Below are positions 19,606 to 31,427 of a stretch of DNA of 64,000 nt, piece by piece. Within the stretch, counting starts at the first letter, position 1, and each line of letters starts with the position of its first letter. The stretch comes from Prorocentrum cordatum. Its lineage: Eukaryota; Sar; Dinophyceae; Prorocentrales; Prorocentraceae. The translations under genes were made by a program, and so were the position numbers. Below the pieces are notes generated by a model that was not told where the DNA came from, did not search any database, and saw only the letters and a program-made list of their open reading frames with translations. The stretch spans positions 151,319 to 215,318 of the forward strand of contig CAUYUJ010018067.1 of the NCBI GenBank assembly GCA_963575745.1, given 5' to 3'.

Positions 19606-21200
19606 GTTAGGGATCATCCCTCATCCGTATCCCTCTCCATGCGTCCGGTTCCGGTTCCGGTTCAGGATCACCCCGCGCTGCTCTGGTTCCGGTTCTGGTC
19701 CGGTTCATGGATCATCCCTCATCCTTATCCCTCTCCATGCGTCCGGTTCCGGTTCCGGTTCCGGTTCCGGTTCCGGATCACCCCCCCCCCTCATGCACCG
19801 CGCGCTGTTCTGGTTCTGGTTCCGGTTCCGGTTCCGGTTCCGGTTCCGGTTCCAGATCATCTCTCCTCCCTATCCCTCTCCATGTGTCCGGTTCCGATTC
19901 TGGTTCCGGTTCCGGATCCCCCCCCCCCCCTCAGGCAGCGCGCGCTGCTCTGGTTACGGTTCCGGTTCCGGTTCCGGTTCCCCCCCCCCCCACCAGGTTC
20001 CGGTTTTGGTTACGGTTCGGGTTATAGGGTCATCCTTCATCCTATAGCCTCTTCCATTGATTCCGGTTCCGGTATTTTCGGCTCGGTTTCCGGGAAATCC
20101 CCCCCCCCCCTACTCTCAGGTCAGCGACGCGCTGCTCTGGTTCCAGTTCCGGTTCCGGTTCCCGTTCCGGTTCCGGTTCCGGTTAGGGATGATCCCTCAT
20201 CCCTGTCCCTCTCCATGCGTCCGGTTCCGGTTCCGGTTCTGGTTCCGGATCACCCCGATCACCCCCCCCATCAGGCAGCGCGCGCTGCTCTGGTTCCGGT
20301 TCCGGTTTTTCCGGTATGGATCATCCCTCATTCCCTATCCCTTTCCATGTGTCCGTTTCCGGTTTTTCCTGGTTTCCGGATCATCCCACCCCCACTCCCT
20401 CAGGCAGCGCGCGCTGCTGTGGTTCCGGTTCGGTTTCCGGTTCTGGTTTCCGGTTTCGTTCCGGTTCCTTTTCCGGTTCCAGATCATCTCTCCTCACCTA
20501 TCACTTTCATGTGGTCCGGTTCCGTTTCTGTTCCCCCCCCCCCCCTTCCTCCCACCTTCCCCACCCCCCCCCCTCCCCCCCCCCACCCCAGGTTTTTCCG
20601 GGTACACCCCCCCCTCAGGCAGCGCGCGCTGCTCCGGTTCCGGTTCCGGTTCCGGCTCCGGTTCCGGTTCCGGTTCCGGTTCCGGTTAGGGATCATTTCT
20701 CATCCCGATTCCTCTGCATGCGCCCGGTGCCGGTTCTGGTTCCGGTTCCGGTTCCGGAGCACCCCCCCCCTCAGGCAGCGCGCGTTGCTCTGGTTCCGGT
20801 TCCGGTTCCGGTTCTGGTTCCGGTTCCGGTTCCGGTTAGGGGTCATCCCTCATCCCTATCCCTCTCCATGCGTCCCGGTTTTCCGGTTCCTCAAAAACTG
20901 TCGGTTTCCGGAAAGATTTCACCCCCCCCCCCCATTCGGCAGGCGCGCGCATGCTCTGGTTTTCCGGTTCCGGTTTCCGGTTCCGGTTTTCATCTTTCCC
21001 AACTCTTCCTTTTTCACCACTTTCCCTTGGTTCCGGTCCGGTTTCGGTCCCAGGATCATCTATTAATTCCTAATCCCTTTCCATGTGTCCGGTTCCGTAT
21101 TTTACGGGTTGTCCCGGTATCAGCCCCCCCCCCCTCAGGCAGCGCGCGCTGCTCTGGTTCCGGTTCCGGTTCCGGTTCCGGTTCCGGTTCCGGATCAACC
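19606..21200 (+). repeat. GGTTCC satellite with higher-order units
   Basis: About ten units of roughly 100-180 bp each combine a CCCTCATCCCTATCCCTCTC-like lead, CATGCGTCC, a run of GGTTCC hexamers, a poly-C stretch and CAGGCAGCGCGCGCTGCTCTGG. Unit lengths vary mainly in hexamer number. Frames are open because GGTTCC contains no stop in phase. Confidence 0.9.
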
Positions 21201-21229
21201 CTATCCCTCCCGCCTGGGGTTCTTACTGT

Positions 21230-24200
21230 GCCTACGACAGGGGCGATGCCGATCCACGCCGCCGACCTGTCGGAGGCTGTAGCCACCTACCTGGCCGGCT
21301 TCGGGGGAAGAGGCATCTCCCTCCCGACCGGGTGGGGTGGGGCAAGTACAATTCCATCATGGCGTACTTGGATCCGAACTGAGGGAAGGCCGTGACACGC
21401 TGCGTGCTGACCTTGACGATGTAACAGGGTCGTATGCTGACTGTCGTCGCGAGGTCGTGTTTCCCGGTCAAGGTATTCACCGTGGTCAAAGAGGTCGAGG
21501 CGGATCCCGACGGAGACCATATCTTGCATTCGTCTCGGCTGGTTTGGGGCTGCCGCCAAGTGGGCTGCCTCTTCAAGTGCGCTCCCGGGGTGCCGCTGGG
21601 CTTGCCAACAGCCTTAACCTAAGTGAAACCTGGCGATGCTATTTCACGTGGCAGAAGGTTTTCGATGCATGTAGGATGGCGGAGCTTCTGTCATGGATCA
21701 GATCGTGCTGCTCGCGTTTCTGAGGTTTTCGAACAGCAGGTGTGTCGACGTCGGAGACGTGCCCGGATGCGCGTCTGGTCTGGGCCTGCAGGTGAATCCG
21801 ATGGTATTTTGTTTAGCAGTTGCTACTGCGCATGCGTGTTTAGGCGCGACGTTCGAAGCTATTTCGGGCTGTGAGAAGTCGGGGATCTCCTATGGCTCAG
21901 CGGCTCCGTCTTCAGTCTGTGCGAAATGTTTCTCACGCCGCGTATCGACGACTCCGCCGCCTTCCTTCAATTGGGGGGCGACGTGACGGGGCCGCGGGAC
22001 CTGATGGGGGGTCGAACAGTCGGTCTTCCTGAAGCGCGGCATCCCGATTCACAGGGAGGCCGTCGGCGATGGCGCGCCGATTGGGCTGGGGCTGAGGCCG
22101 GAGAGCGGGCCTTGCGTCCCGTGTCCGTGCCGGGACAAGCTGAAGGCCGTGGTGTGGCGCGCCGGGGCCGGCCCGGGCCTTGCGAGGGCGTGCTGCGCCT
22201 CTGGAGGAGGCGTCGCTACTGGACCACCTGGAGGTGGAGCATGCGATTCAACGGGCCGCTCCTCGAGATGCCAGACAAGTTCTTCAAGCGGCCCGACTCG
22301 TTCGACGAATCCGAGGAGGGGGTGCCCAGGTGCTCGGGGGCGCGGTTCGAAGCGAGCTGAGGGCGATATCGAATCGGTCAGTATTCTTCGAGAGCCTTCT
22401 CGAGCTCCATTGTTGGGGCGAGGTCTACCTGGCGGGCTCGGCGAGCGAGGGTCCGCCGCGGTCGTCGCGGACAGCGTCGTCGTGGAGGCGAGGGCCGAGA
22501 GCCGCAGCTTGGCGGCCCAGGGGCGGATCGTCTCGAAGGGCGAGGGGCCCACGGAGATCGAGAGAGCAACGGCGGCCGAGGGGAAAGAGGAGTGCCAGGG
22601 CCAGGTCGAGCAGGTGGGGTCTAGCAGACCGGGCCCTTGGAGCCCCTCTCGGGAAGCGAGAACATCTCGACCGCGGTGCGAGAGGTGTTGGGGTTTTGGG
22701 CAGATCCTGGCGACATCCCGTGAACCTGGGCAGGCTCTTGAAGCAGATCAGGTGGGGCGTCGTCGCGATCGACCTGGGCGTTCGCCACTTCGGGGAGCAA
22801 TGGAAGAAGCCGGCTCTCCCAATCGTGAATTTCGGGGATCCGGCGGCCCTGGGGCGGCGTTGCACGGGGCAAGTGGGCGCGCGTTCAATGGCGAAGCTGC
22901 CGCGCCGAGAGCTGGAGGTTCGGGGCGAGGGCGGAGAGTCCTTGGCGAATATCGTTTGCCCGCGCCTTCAAGATTCCGGCCGCCAGTGCGCGGCGGTAGC
23001 AGCTCAGTTCCACGAGCGCAGCTTAGAAGAGCCCTTAACAGCGGGCGTGCGATGGGGGGTATCTGGTCAGGGTCGACTGATTCCTCTGCGAGCAGTTCTG
23101 CCGGCGATTGGATCGGATTTCGTAGCCGCGGAGAGGTGGGGGCCCTTGTTGAGCGGAAAGTGGGGCAGGCGGGGGCGCGACAACCTGCGGGGGCGCAAGG
23201 GGGTGGCAATGGTAGCGGGGCGCTTGTGGAGGACGCCCAGCGCGTGGAACCACCGAGTGTTCGTCTACACCGACGCCCTCATCGCTGTCGGGGCCTTGTC
23301 GAAGTGCCGCGCAAGAGCGCGCGAGTCCCTGGGGCTCTGTAGGAGAGCCTCCGCCATCACCTGTGACTGCAGGGATCCATCTCTACCCCAGGTGGCCTCC
23401 GAGAGAGACGGGGGATAGCCGTTCCGCGGTCGAGCCAGAGCGCCGTCTCCCCCGCTGCAGCAGAGAGAAGCTCTTGCCTGGGTCCATGCCTTTGGACGGA
23501 AGGCTATGTTGCACAACCGACTTGGCGTTCGCGTTGTTGATTATTCTATTAACCGGAAGTGTGAGGTTGAAGTGCGGGTTGTTTGGGTTGACGCACAGCG
23601 CTCAGGCTCTACTTTCAGCGCAGTGGCCCAAAGGGACCTTGCTCTGGCACGGTACCTTGAGGACCTCAGGTACAATGGTGGTGCTCAGATCACAGGGTTT
23701 CACGTCTTTCGCGGCCTCGGTCACATCTCTGAGGATCACAAAGATTGGCGTTTGATAGCACATCGTGCTCGCCAGGCCTGGTCATGTCTTCATTGGATCA
23801 GGAAAGGTGTGCCAGTTCCAAGACATTCATTGCCTGCGTCATCCTGCCTCCCATGATCTTGAGAAGGGCCTCGCGATGAAGGCCGTCGCCGTCCACTTGT
23901 CGTTCGACGGTTTGCTTGGGGAGCGCGACGCGGCCCAGCTGCGCGAGGAGTGCTGCGCAGAGGGCCGCCCGACAGCTTCTCTCTCTCTTCGCCTGGGAGG
24001 TATGCGCCCAGGGGAGGTCAAGATTGCATCGGGCCAGGGAGTCCTCCTGGATATGAGCTCGGCAAGAACTTTGTTGATGGGGTCTACTCCGAGGGCTGGG
24101 TCCCGTGGTTATGTTGTTTTCTTTCCTCTTGCAGCAGCCTCTACCGTCGCGCTCGGTGAGGAGCCTCGTTGCTTTCGAAGCTGGAAGCTCCTGGCCCCCC

Positions 24201-24600
24201 GCTGCGGGCTGCGACTCGCTGGCGCCGCGCACTTCTTGGTGGTGAGCGACGGCGTGGAAGCTGCCCGTGGGCGCGGCTGCCGGCAGCAGTCGACCAGCTC
24301 GCTGCAGCGTTGCGCTGAAGGCCGCGCGCTGTTCGAGTGGAGGTCCAGGCTTCCAGGGGCGCTCTCTCGTGGGGGTCTTCTCTTTCGGTGTGCGCCCCAG
24401 TGCCTGGATAAATGCGCCTCAATCTTTTCCTGTGACTCTTTGCCCGTTTGTCGTTTAATTCGCGATTTGGGGATTTGCGCTGCCGATGTGCAGTTTTTTG
24501 CTGGGCCTCTCGTTTATCGGGGGGCGCTCGGAGAGCCCGCGATGGCAAAACCCTGTTTTGCCAAAATGAATCGCTCGCGAGACGGACGATCTCACGAATG
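21230..24600 (+). mobile_element. Decayed RT/RNase H/tyrosine-recombinase retroelement
   Basis: Coding fragments in shifting plus-strand frames. 21332-21622: NSIMAYLDPN, stop, GKAVTRCVLTLTM, stop, GRMLTVVARSCFPVKVF, with internal TGA and TAA. 22180-22470: VRSELRAISNRSVFFESLL, resembling the region between RT and RNase H. 23240-23420: NHRVFVYTDALIAVGALSKC, LGLCRRASAITCDC and then AGIHLYPRWPP, which is the end of an RNase H-type domain. 23506-24598: LALARYLEDLRYNGGAQITG, then DGLLGERDAAQLREE and SLSLRLGGMRPGEVK, similar to the N- and mid-regions of tyrosine recombinases. The RT, RNase H, recombinase order is that of DIRS-like elements. The catalytic Arg and HxxR/Tyr are not visible, and stops and frameshifts show it is dead. 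Boundaries are approximate. Confidence 0.45.
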
Positions 24601-24862
24601 ACTGAATCTTTTCTCTTTACAAGGACGGCGTACCGCCGGTGCAGACTCACTGGCGTTCGCGTTTCGGTTTGCGTCTCGGTGCTCGCTGGCAGAGCGACGC
24701 ATCAGAGCTTCCAGGTCATGCGCCGAGCTTTTGTTATGTGATCACGCGTGCTTGGTAAAGATCGAGGCTAGCAGCCTCCCGCCTTGTGCTGGAAACGACA
24801 TGCCAAGACTGTCGCCTCGTGTTCCGTCTGGTCCGCCTTCCTCCTCCTTGCCTCCTCTTCAA

Positions 24863-24920
24863 TATATATATATATACATATTAATCAATATATGTATATG
24901 TTATGTGTGTGTGTGTGTGC
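24863..24920 (+). repeat. TA then TG dinucleotide microsatellite
   Basis: ATATATATATATA, an AT-rich link, then TGTGTGTGTGTGTG. Confidence 0.9.
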
Positions 24921-24954
24921 TGCTCGCGGGGGGCAGCCAGGGCGCCCGATTGCG

Positions 24955-25060
24955 CGGGGCCCTGTAGAGCCAGGGCTGCGCTGACCCAGGCGGGGGTGCC
25001 GGATCTTGCAGGGTTCTGCAAGATCTTGCAGGATCCTGCAAAGCTCGACTGGCCCAGGTC
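24955..25060 (+). repeat. Dispersed repeat, copy 1 (GGATCYTGCAGG core)
   Basis: GCCAGGGCTG followed by tandem TGCAGGRTYCTGCARGATC motifs. A second copy in the same orientation is at about 62028-62110. The core is internally palindromic (CTGCAG, GGATCC). Confidence 0.65.
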
Positions 25061-25876
25061 TGGATCGACCCGGGCCAGCGCGCCCCCGACCGACGCTGAT
25101 CCCCCAAAGGGGGGATTGTATCGATTTAGGGCCGTGGGGCATTGTCGCCAATTTGGCCCCTGGCAAGCTGCGCGCCTGGTCAAATCTGGGGGATGGCAGC
25201 CGGTCGATGTTGGATTCCCTTGGAGAGCCAGTTATTCAGTTTTTGTCCCCGTCGCGTGGGCGATGCCGCGAACTTGTCAGTTGCGAGGCGAGAGCCAGCT
25301 GTCGCCTGGTCTCCCCATCGCGGGCAATGTCAGGGGGGATAGGCTCGGAGGGGGAGGGGGGGTTTTCGACCGTTTTTGGCCTTTGTTCGAGTACTTTCGA
25401 GACCCAGGGCCCAGGGCGGTTTTCATCGACTGAGCCTCGTCGAGAGCGTTCGGGGGTGCTGGGGCCGCCCCGAACGGACGCTGGAAGTTCGGGGTGTGAC
25501 CTGGAACTCGACGATTCTGATCACGCAGGGGGAATGGCTCAGGGGGTGAGCATCGACCCCCCATCACCCAGTCATCGCCGACGGGGGCCTGCCAGCCCTA
25601 CCCCGCCCAGGCGCGTCTGGTTTAGCTACTGGGTGGTTTCGTTGCTGGGCGGGGGGTGCCGCCGATCTATCAGCGCCACGCCATCGATTTCAATTGTCTT
25701 CGCTTCGCGTATCCTCGGGTCTGATGGTTAATTCACTCACCATTTTGGTGTGCAACGTGGCCTTCTTGTTTCTCCTCGACCTGGCTGACTTCCTTGGCTG
25801 CACCGGCTCCGCCGCCTGAGCTACTGCGTAGCGCGCCCCGGTCGCTGTGGCCCCCCCTTTGGCCGAAATTTAGATC

Positions 25877-27007
25877 GTGGCGTTGTTGCTTTGTTTCTTG
25901 ACAGCGCGCTGTTGCTCTGTGCCGCTCGCGAACGCAAAAGTATCCTCGCCAGCCGAAGACTTCATGAACGAATGCAACAGGCTCCACCCCGACGCCCGAG
26001 GCACAGATAAGGACGACGTCCATCGCACCATCCCGATGCGTAACAAGTCGTACGAACTCACCTCCCACCTCGCCGAAGGGTGCGCCAACATCCCAGAGGC
26101 TGCTCTAACGGTCGACCCGGTTCCCGCCTTTCTACCGGCGCCGGAAGACGGCCTCGCCATCGAGGTAATCGTCCCATGCGGGCTGCAGAATGGGATCCTA
26201 GAAAACGGATGGCCGCTCGGCCTCCCTGCCGTGCAGATCGCCATGGGGGGCGACGAGAACGCCGACGGGCCCGGCCCCGACGACCGCCCCCTCCCCCTGG
26301 CCCCCCTTGCGGGACGACGGATGGCGTCGCCAGGCGCCCCTTCCGGCGCCGCCGAGATGGCGCCGACGGCCCCCCCTGCTTCCACCCCGCAGCGGAGGCG
26401 CTCGCCCGCGGCCTCCGTTCAGAAATCCACTTGCGCCGACCTGGTCGCGGGGCCCATGGGCGCCGACTGCGCCCCTGATCGGCGCGGGCGGGGGCTCGTC
26501 TTCAACTCCCAGGCAATTGTCGACAACGGTCTGAGCTTGGCTATCCCCGGCCTCCGCCAAATCGCCCACTGGCACCGCGCCTCAGGCCGGCTTGCCCTGT
26601 CCGCAGTCGACGCCAGCCAGGGCGGCGAAGCCGACCTTGTAATCTTCCTCGCCACGCTGTCCAACTTTTACTACGCGCGGGGATTCGTGGACAGCCCCAA
26701 CAGAGTGAACGTCGGGCTGACGCGCGCCACGCGCGGGTTTGTGATCATCGGGGGCGGCCGCGTGATGGCCTCCATGACTGACTCCAAACTGAGGCTTCTC
26801 TCCAACTACGGGCGTCTCGCGGGGCTCTGGGTGCGCGTCTACCTCCGCCGCGGCCCCGGCAGCCGCCCTGAGCTATGGACCGACGCCTCCTGCGACCCCA
26901 TCCACGACCTCTCCTCGCGGGCCCCGCCAGGGCCCGACGCCCTTGCTGCCGGCGAGGCCGACGGGGCCAACGTCGAGATCGACCTGGCAGTTGCCGAAAA
27001 GAGATAG
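25877..27007 (+). CDS. UPF1/NAM7-like SF1 helicase, C-terminal part
   Basis: An open frame of 376 codons; the first ATG is at 25964 and the true 5' boundary is probably an unseen splice site. The last third carries the SF1 helicase motifs V and VI: SAVDASQGGEADLVIFLATL followed by RVNVGLTRATRGFVIIGG, matching the VDxFQGxExDxV and LNVxLTRAxxGLxxxG signatures of UPF1-like RNA/DNA helicases. The N-terminal half lacks Walker A and B and is a Pro/Ala/Gly-rich linker (residues 120-190). The protein is therefore truncated or its 5' exons lie elsewhere. TAG ends the frame, but the same frame continues beyond it with protein-like sequence (EHAQSFGAHYSPPLDKDFRR). A retrocopy or mobile-associated helicase gene is possible. 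Confidence 0.6.
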   Translation: MALLLCFLTARCCSVPLANAKVSSPAEDFMNECNRLHPDARGTDKDDVHRTIPMRNKSYELTSHLAEGCANIPEAALTVDPVPAFLPAPEDGLAIEVIVPCGLQNGILENGWPLGLPAVQIAMGGDENADGPGPDDRPLPLAPLAGRRMASPGAPSGAAEMAPTAPPASTPQRRRSPAASVQKSTCADLVAGPMGADCAPDRRGRGLVFNSQAIVDNGLSLAIPGLRQIAHWHRASGRLALSAVDASQGGEADLVIFLATLSNFYYARGFVDSPNRVNVGLTRATRGFVIIGGGRVMASMTDSKLRLLSNYGRLAGLWVRVYLRRGPGSRPELWTDASCDPIHDLSSRAPPGPDALAAGEADGANVEIDLAVAEKR

Positions 27008-27495
27008 GAGCACGCCCAAAGCTTCGGCGCGCACTACAGCCCCCCCCTTGACAAGGACTTTCGCCGGGGCGCCCTCGGCCGCCAGCTGGGCAGCGCCGGG
27101 GGACCTCCTGACCGACCCCGCGCTGCCTATGGTCGCCCTCCTAGTCGCCGGGCCCCGCCCGCACAACTACTTGGAAAGTGCCCCCCCCCGGACCCCGCCC
27201 AGTGCGACAGGAGAGCCTGGAGCCACTTGGGATACTTGTTCGACGTGGGGCTCGGCATGGGCGCCGGCAACCTGGTGTGCAACATGACCTGGGCCACCTC
27301 GGTCTGGGCGATCGGCCCGGGCACCCCCTGGGAGGCTCCCATGTGCCCCAACGAGCTCCCCCCGCGGCCACCAGTCCAGGGCAGAACCACACGGCGGCCG
27401 CACATCAAAGGGCGCTATGCCCCCGCTGAGCTCCTGCGCCAGATCCCCCGCGCACTTATGGGCCTTCTTGGGCCCCTCCGGGTCAGGAGACATTC

Positions 27496-28347
27496 TTGGG
27501 GCCATCCACGGGCTCTGCTGCCCGTTGGCAGAACGATCGCGTCCACTTCCTGACCCGATTCGCGGAATCATGGGGCCTTGACCTCGCCGACCTTCGCTGG
27601 TTGCGCAGCCGGATGGAATCCTTGATCGCTCTCGTGGGCAAGCTGGTGGTGGTTGCCGACCGCCGCGCGGCCGCCATTGACGATTGTTGCCCCTCTACCT
27701 GCGGCTACGTGGAGAGGTCCCCGCTCATGCTGAAAGCCCCGATGCTGGTTCTCGAGAAGATCGTGAAGCCTGCCGACCTGGGCATCCTTTCTCGGTCGCT
27801 GCGCAGCATCTGCGCCCTGCGCCGCGACCTCGTCGGCGGCGACGGCGGCCTAGGTTCTGACGACGCCCCCTCGGAACTGGCCTTCCTCGGCGGAGGCTTC
27901 TCGTTCGCCAATGGCCCCCTGGACAGGGCATTGCCCCCTGCGCCGCTCCCGGGCGCGACCGAGATCCCGAGCTACCTGGCCCCCTGTGGCGCTCGATTCA
28001 GCCTGGGTCGGAAGGTGGCGAGGTTTCGGCGCGACCTGTGCCTCCGAGTTGGCCTCGTGTGCACCGAGGGCACCTGGCTCAACGGCGCCATCCGCTCGCA
28101 CCTGGCGCAGAACCGCCTACAGGCGCACGCCGACGGGATGGGCTGCCCATGGCTCGGCGGCCCCTGCCGTGTTCGTGAGATGGAGAGGCAGGGCTCCCAA
28201 GTTCCTCGCGCAAGCGCCCTGCGCGAGCATGTGCGCGCCTTCGCGCTTTCCAGGGGCCCCGCCAGGGCCCCTCCCGCGGAGGCCCTACCCCTCGCCGCTC
28301 GCCTTCAAGCGCGCGCGGCCCTGCCCCCCCCCTGTGCCCCCGGGTGA
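27496..28347 (+). CDS. ORF of unknown function downstream of helicase
   Basis: An open frame that from about 27530 reads RVHFLTRFAESWGLDLADLR, ESLIALVGKLVVVADRRAA, MLKAPMLVLEKIVKPADLG, LSRSLRSICALRRDLVGGDG and FRRDLCLRVGLVCTEGTWLN. There is no ATG at the 5' end, so it is probably an exon or a damaged gene. It lies on the same strand as the helicase fragment with about 490 bases between; part of that gap is also open (WSHLGYLFDVGLGMGAGN). No family recognised. Confidence 0.4.
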   Translation: MGPSTGSAARWQNDRVHFLTRFAESWGLDLADLRWLRSRMESLIALVGKLVVVADRRAAAIDDCCPSTCGYVERSPLMLKAPMLVLEKIVKPADLGILSRSLRSICALRRDLVGGDGGLGSDDAPSELAFLGGGFSFANGPLDRALPPAPLPGATEIPSYLAPCGARFSLGRKVARFRRDLCLRVGLVCTEGTWLNGAIRSHLAQNRLQAHADGMGCPWLGGPCRVREMERQGSQVPRASALREHVRAFALSRGPARAPPAEALPLAARLQARAALPPPCAPG

Positions 28348-28779
28348 GCTCCGGGGCTGCCTGCTTGAGCCATCGGGCCTCCAAGTCCCGAAGAACGCCA
28401 ACGCCGCTCTCCCGCCCGCTCGGTTGGGCGACGACAGGTTCGGCAGAGCGGCCCGGGAGACCGGGCGTTCCTCTGCGAAGTGCGAGGGCTGCCGCCCTTG
28501 ATCCCTAGCCCTCGTCTGGAAGGCTGGCCCCCCCGCGCGGGGCTGCTCGGGCTCGAGGATCGCGACACCTGCGGGCTCTGCTGGGGCACCGAGGACGACG
28601 TCGGGATTTCCCAGGGCATCTACGGGGACTCAGAGGACATTTACGGGGTCGCAGATCACAAGGGGTCGGGGTCACCGAAGGGGTCGCAGGTCACTGCTTC
28701 AGGGACATCTTGGGGGTCTGCGAGTGCAGCTGCGGATCTCTCAGGTCTCATAAGGGTTCCCCCTCGGTCGTCTTAGTGG
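28348..28779. other. GC-rich spacer with short GGGGTC repeats
   Basis: Between 28590 and 28740 the sequence repeats GGGTCGCAGRTCAC/GGGGTCGGGGTCACC-like motifs. No convincing gene. Confidence 0.4.
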
Positions 28780-30560
28780 TTTCATGGGCTCGCCTGCCTC
28801 GCCATCTGCGAGCGCGTCTATCAAGGCCGCCGTGGGCGCTGCCAGGACCTCCGCGGCGTCGGATGGGGCCTCCAATGGGATTCCTAGAAGGCGAAGCCCT
28901 GCATGCGAAAAAGGCAGACTTGATGTTCAATCCGACGTGGTCTGCAACGCTCCAACTCCGTTGCGCGGTGGCTCAAGCATCTCGGGCACTGGAGGGACGT
29001 CGGCGACCGTCGGGCCAGGGGGCCGATGTCGAGACACCCAGCCACGCCCAACATGAGCAATGCAGAGCTGCTGGTGGAGCTGGCGCAATGGGGCGAGGAC
29101 GGGTGCAACGTGGCGGTGGGGATGCTCAGGGTAGGCTCCGTCACCGGGGTCAGATCTACATGGCCATGCTGGTCGGTGCTCGGGTCCGCCGCGAGAAGCG
29201 CGCCGAGCTCGTCGCGGATGCGACGGCCACGGGGTGCGTGCTGAACGGCGGGGAGACCAGGGGGGCCCCAGAATCTGATCGCGGCGAAGCGCGAGCTCAA
29301 CCTGGCGGCGGTCAAAGGAATCGACGCGATGTGATGCCTTTCGGAAGGCGCCGGGGCCAAACGATTGAGGCGGTGCTCGAAAAGGGGCGGGTGTGTTCAG
29401 GTTGGCTGGTCAGTTTCGGCCGCCTTCGGTTCCAGCGTCTCACAGACTGGTTGGTCGCCCGGGGGGTCGAGCCAGAGGACGTGGCGAAGAAGGTGAAGTT
29501 CGAGCTTCCACAGCCGAAAGTCAACGCGGAGAAGCTGGAGATGCTGGGCGACGGGAAGATGGCGATTAACGCGCAGACAGCCAGGGTGCAGAAGGTCGAG
29601 GAGAAGAGCGCATCGTCGAGCGGCCCGCCTGGGCCGGTCGAGCGGGTCAGGTGAGAGACCTGGCCCGCTTGCGGTGTGTTTGGATAAGCATGCGGCGCCG
29701 GCGGGGGCCTTCTGACCGGGGCTGCTAGGGTGATCATGATGGAGGTCTGTTGCCCACCAGTGTCGGGCCCCCCCAGTTTCGTGATGCTGGAGTCGGGGGC
29801 GAACGGTGCAATGCGAGCTGGCGGCTGGAATGGTTTTGATTTATCCACCACTGCGGGCCTACAGAAGGCCAGAGCTGAACGAGGTCGAGTACGTCCCATG
29901 CCCATGTGGTTTTCTCTTCCTTGTGGGCCGTGGTCTGGGAGCCAGAATTTCAACGTGCATAGGTAGGAGGTCCGGGGGCAAGTCCTGCAGAACGGGCGAA
30001 GTCAAAGCGCCTGCCATGGGCCAAATCGCGGATCGAGGGCGTGTTCGCTGGGAGCGGCCCCAGGGTCTCCAGCCTTACCGATGGCCGGAGCCGAAGCAGG
30101 TTTTCCAGGGTGGCGATCTCCGGCCGGTGGTGTGTGTCTGATGCGTGCTGGGTGCCACGGCTCGAGGTGCTGGGCGCCCCATGGTCAAGCCGTGGGCGAT
30201 TTGGGCGACCTCCGAGAAGCTGCGTCAGCGGATGTCGATCGGATGCGATGGACGTCGCGATTATGCCCCGTGTGTCGGAGGTGCCGTGGCGGCCTCGTCG
30301 GCGTACTACCCGGAGCTCTTCGTTTGTCGAGCAGCTCGAGCCATGCTGGAGAAGCCCAAGATGGAAGACACCTGCAACAACGTGCGGGAGTTCAACGGAT
30401 GAGGGCATTGACGCGGTCTACGCTCTCATCCCGTCGGGACAGAGGATCGACCAGACCGAGTTGCGGAATATCGAGGTCCCTGCCAGGCGCATCCATGCGG
30501 CCTGCGGTCGCTGCCTTCTCGTCCAGGCGGCCAGGTCTCTAGCGGCGAAGGGTGTTGACT
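28780..30560 (+). mobile_element. Decayed polyprotein, Ty1/copia-like features
   Basis: Plus-strand coding fragments in several frames: MSNAELLVELAQWGEDGCNV (about 29053), IYMAMLVGARVRREKRAELV (29155), FQRLTDWLVARGVEPEDVAK (29430), YVPCPCGFLFLVGRG (29890), WATSEKLRQRMSIGCDGRRD followed by GGAVAASSAYYPELFVCRAA (30200-30340), and YALIPSGQRIDQTELRN (30420). The C-x-G-x-H/D...GGxAAxxxYPxELCRAx pattern at 30240-30340 is one I associate with dinoflagellate copia-type polyproteins. Integrase and RT cores are not visible. Frameshifts between every block mean it is a relic; boundaries are approximate. Confidence 0.35.
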
Positions 30561-30564
30561 AACG

Positions 30565-31330
<766 letters not shown>

Positions 31331-31427
31331 GGATGGGGGAGGAGGCGGTGGAGGCGGCGGCGGTGGATGAGAGCAGAAGCAGGGAAGAGCGGCCCCCGCA
31401 GGGAGGCTCGGCACGCGCTGCCCACAG

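Larger units (their letters stand above)
24601..25876. other. Spacer with microsatellite and dispersed repeat
   Basis: Apart from the two repeats listed separately, this contains only short open frames of mixed composition. No domain seen. Confidence 0.45.
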
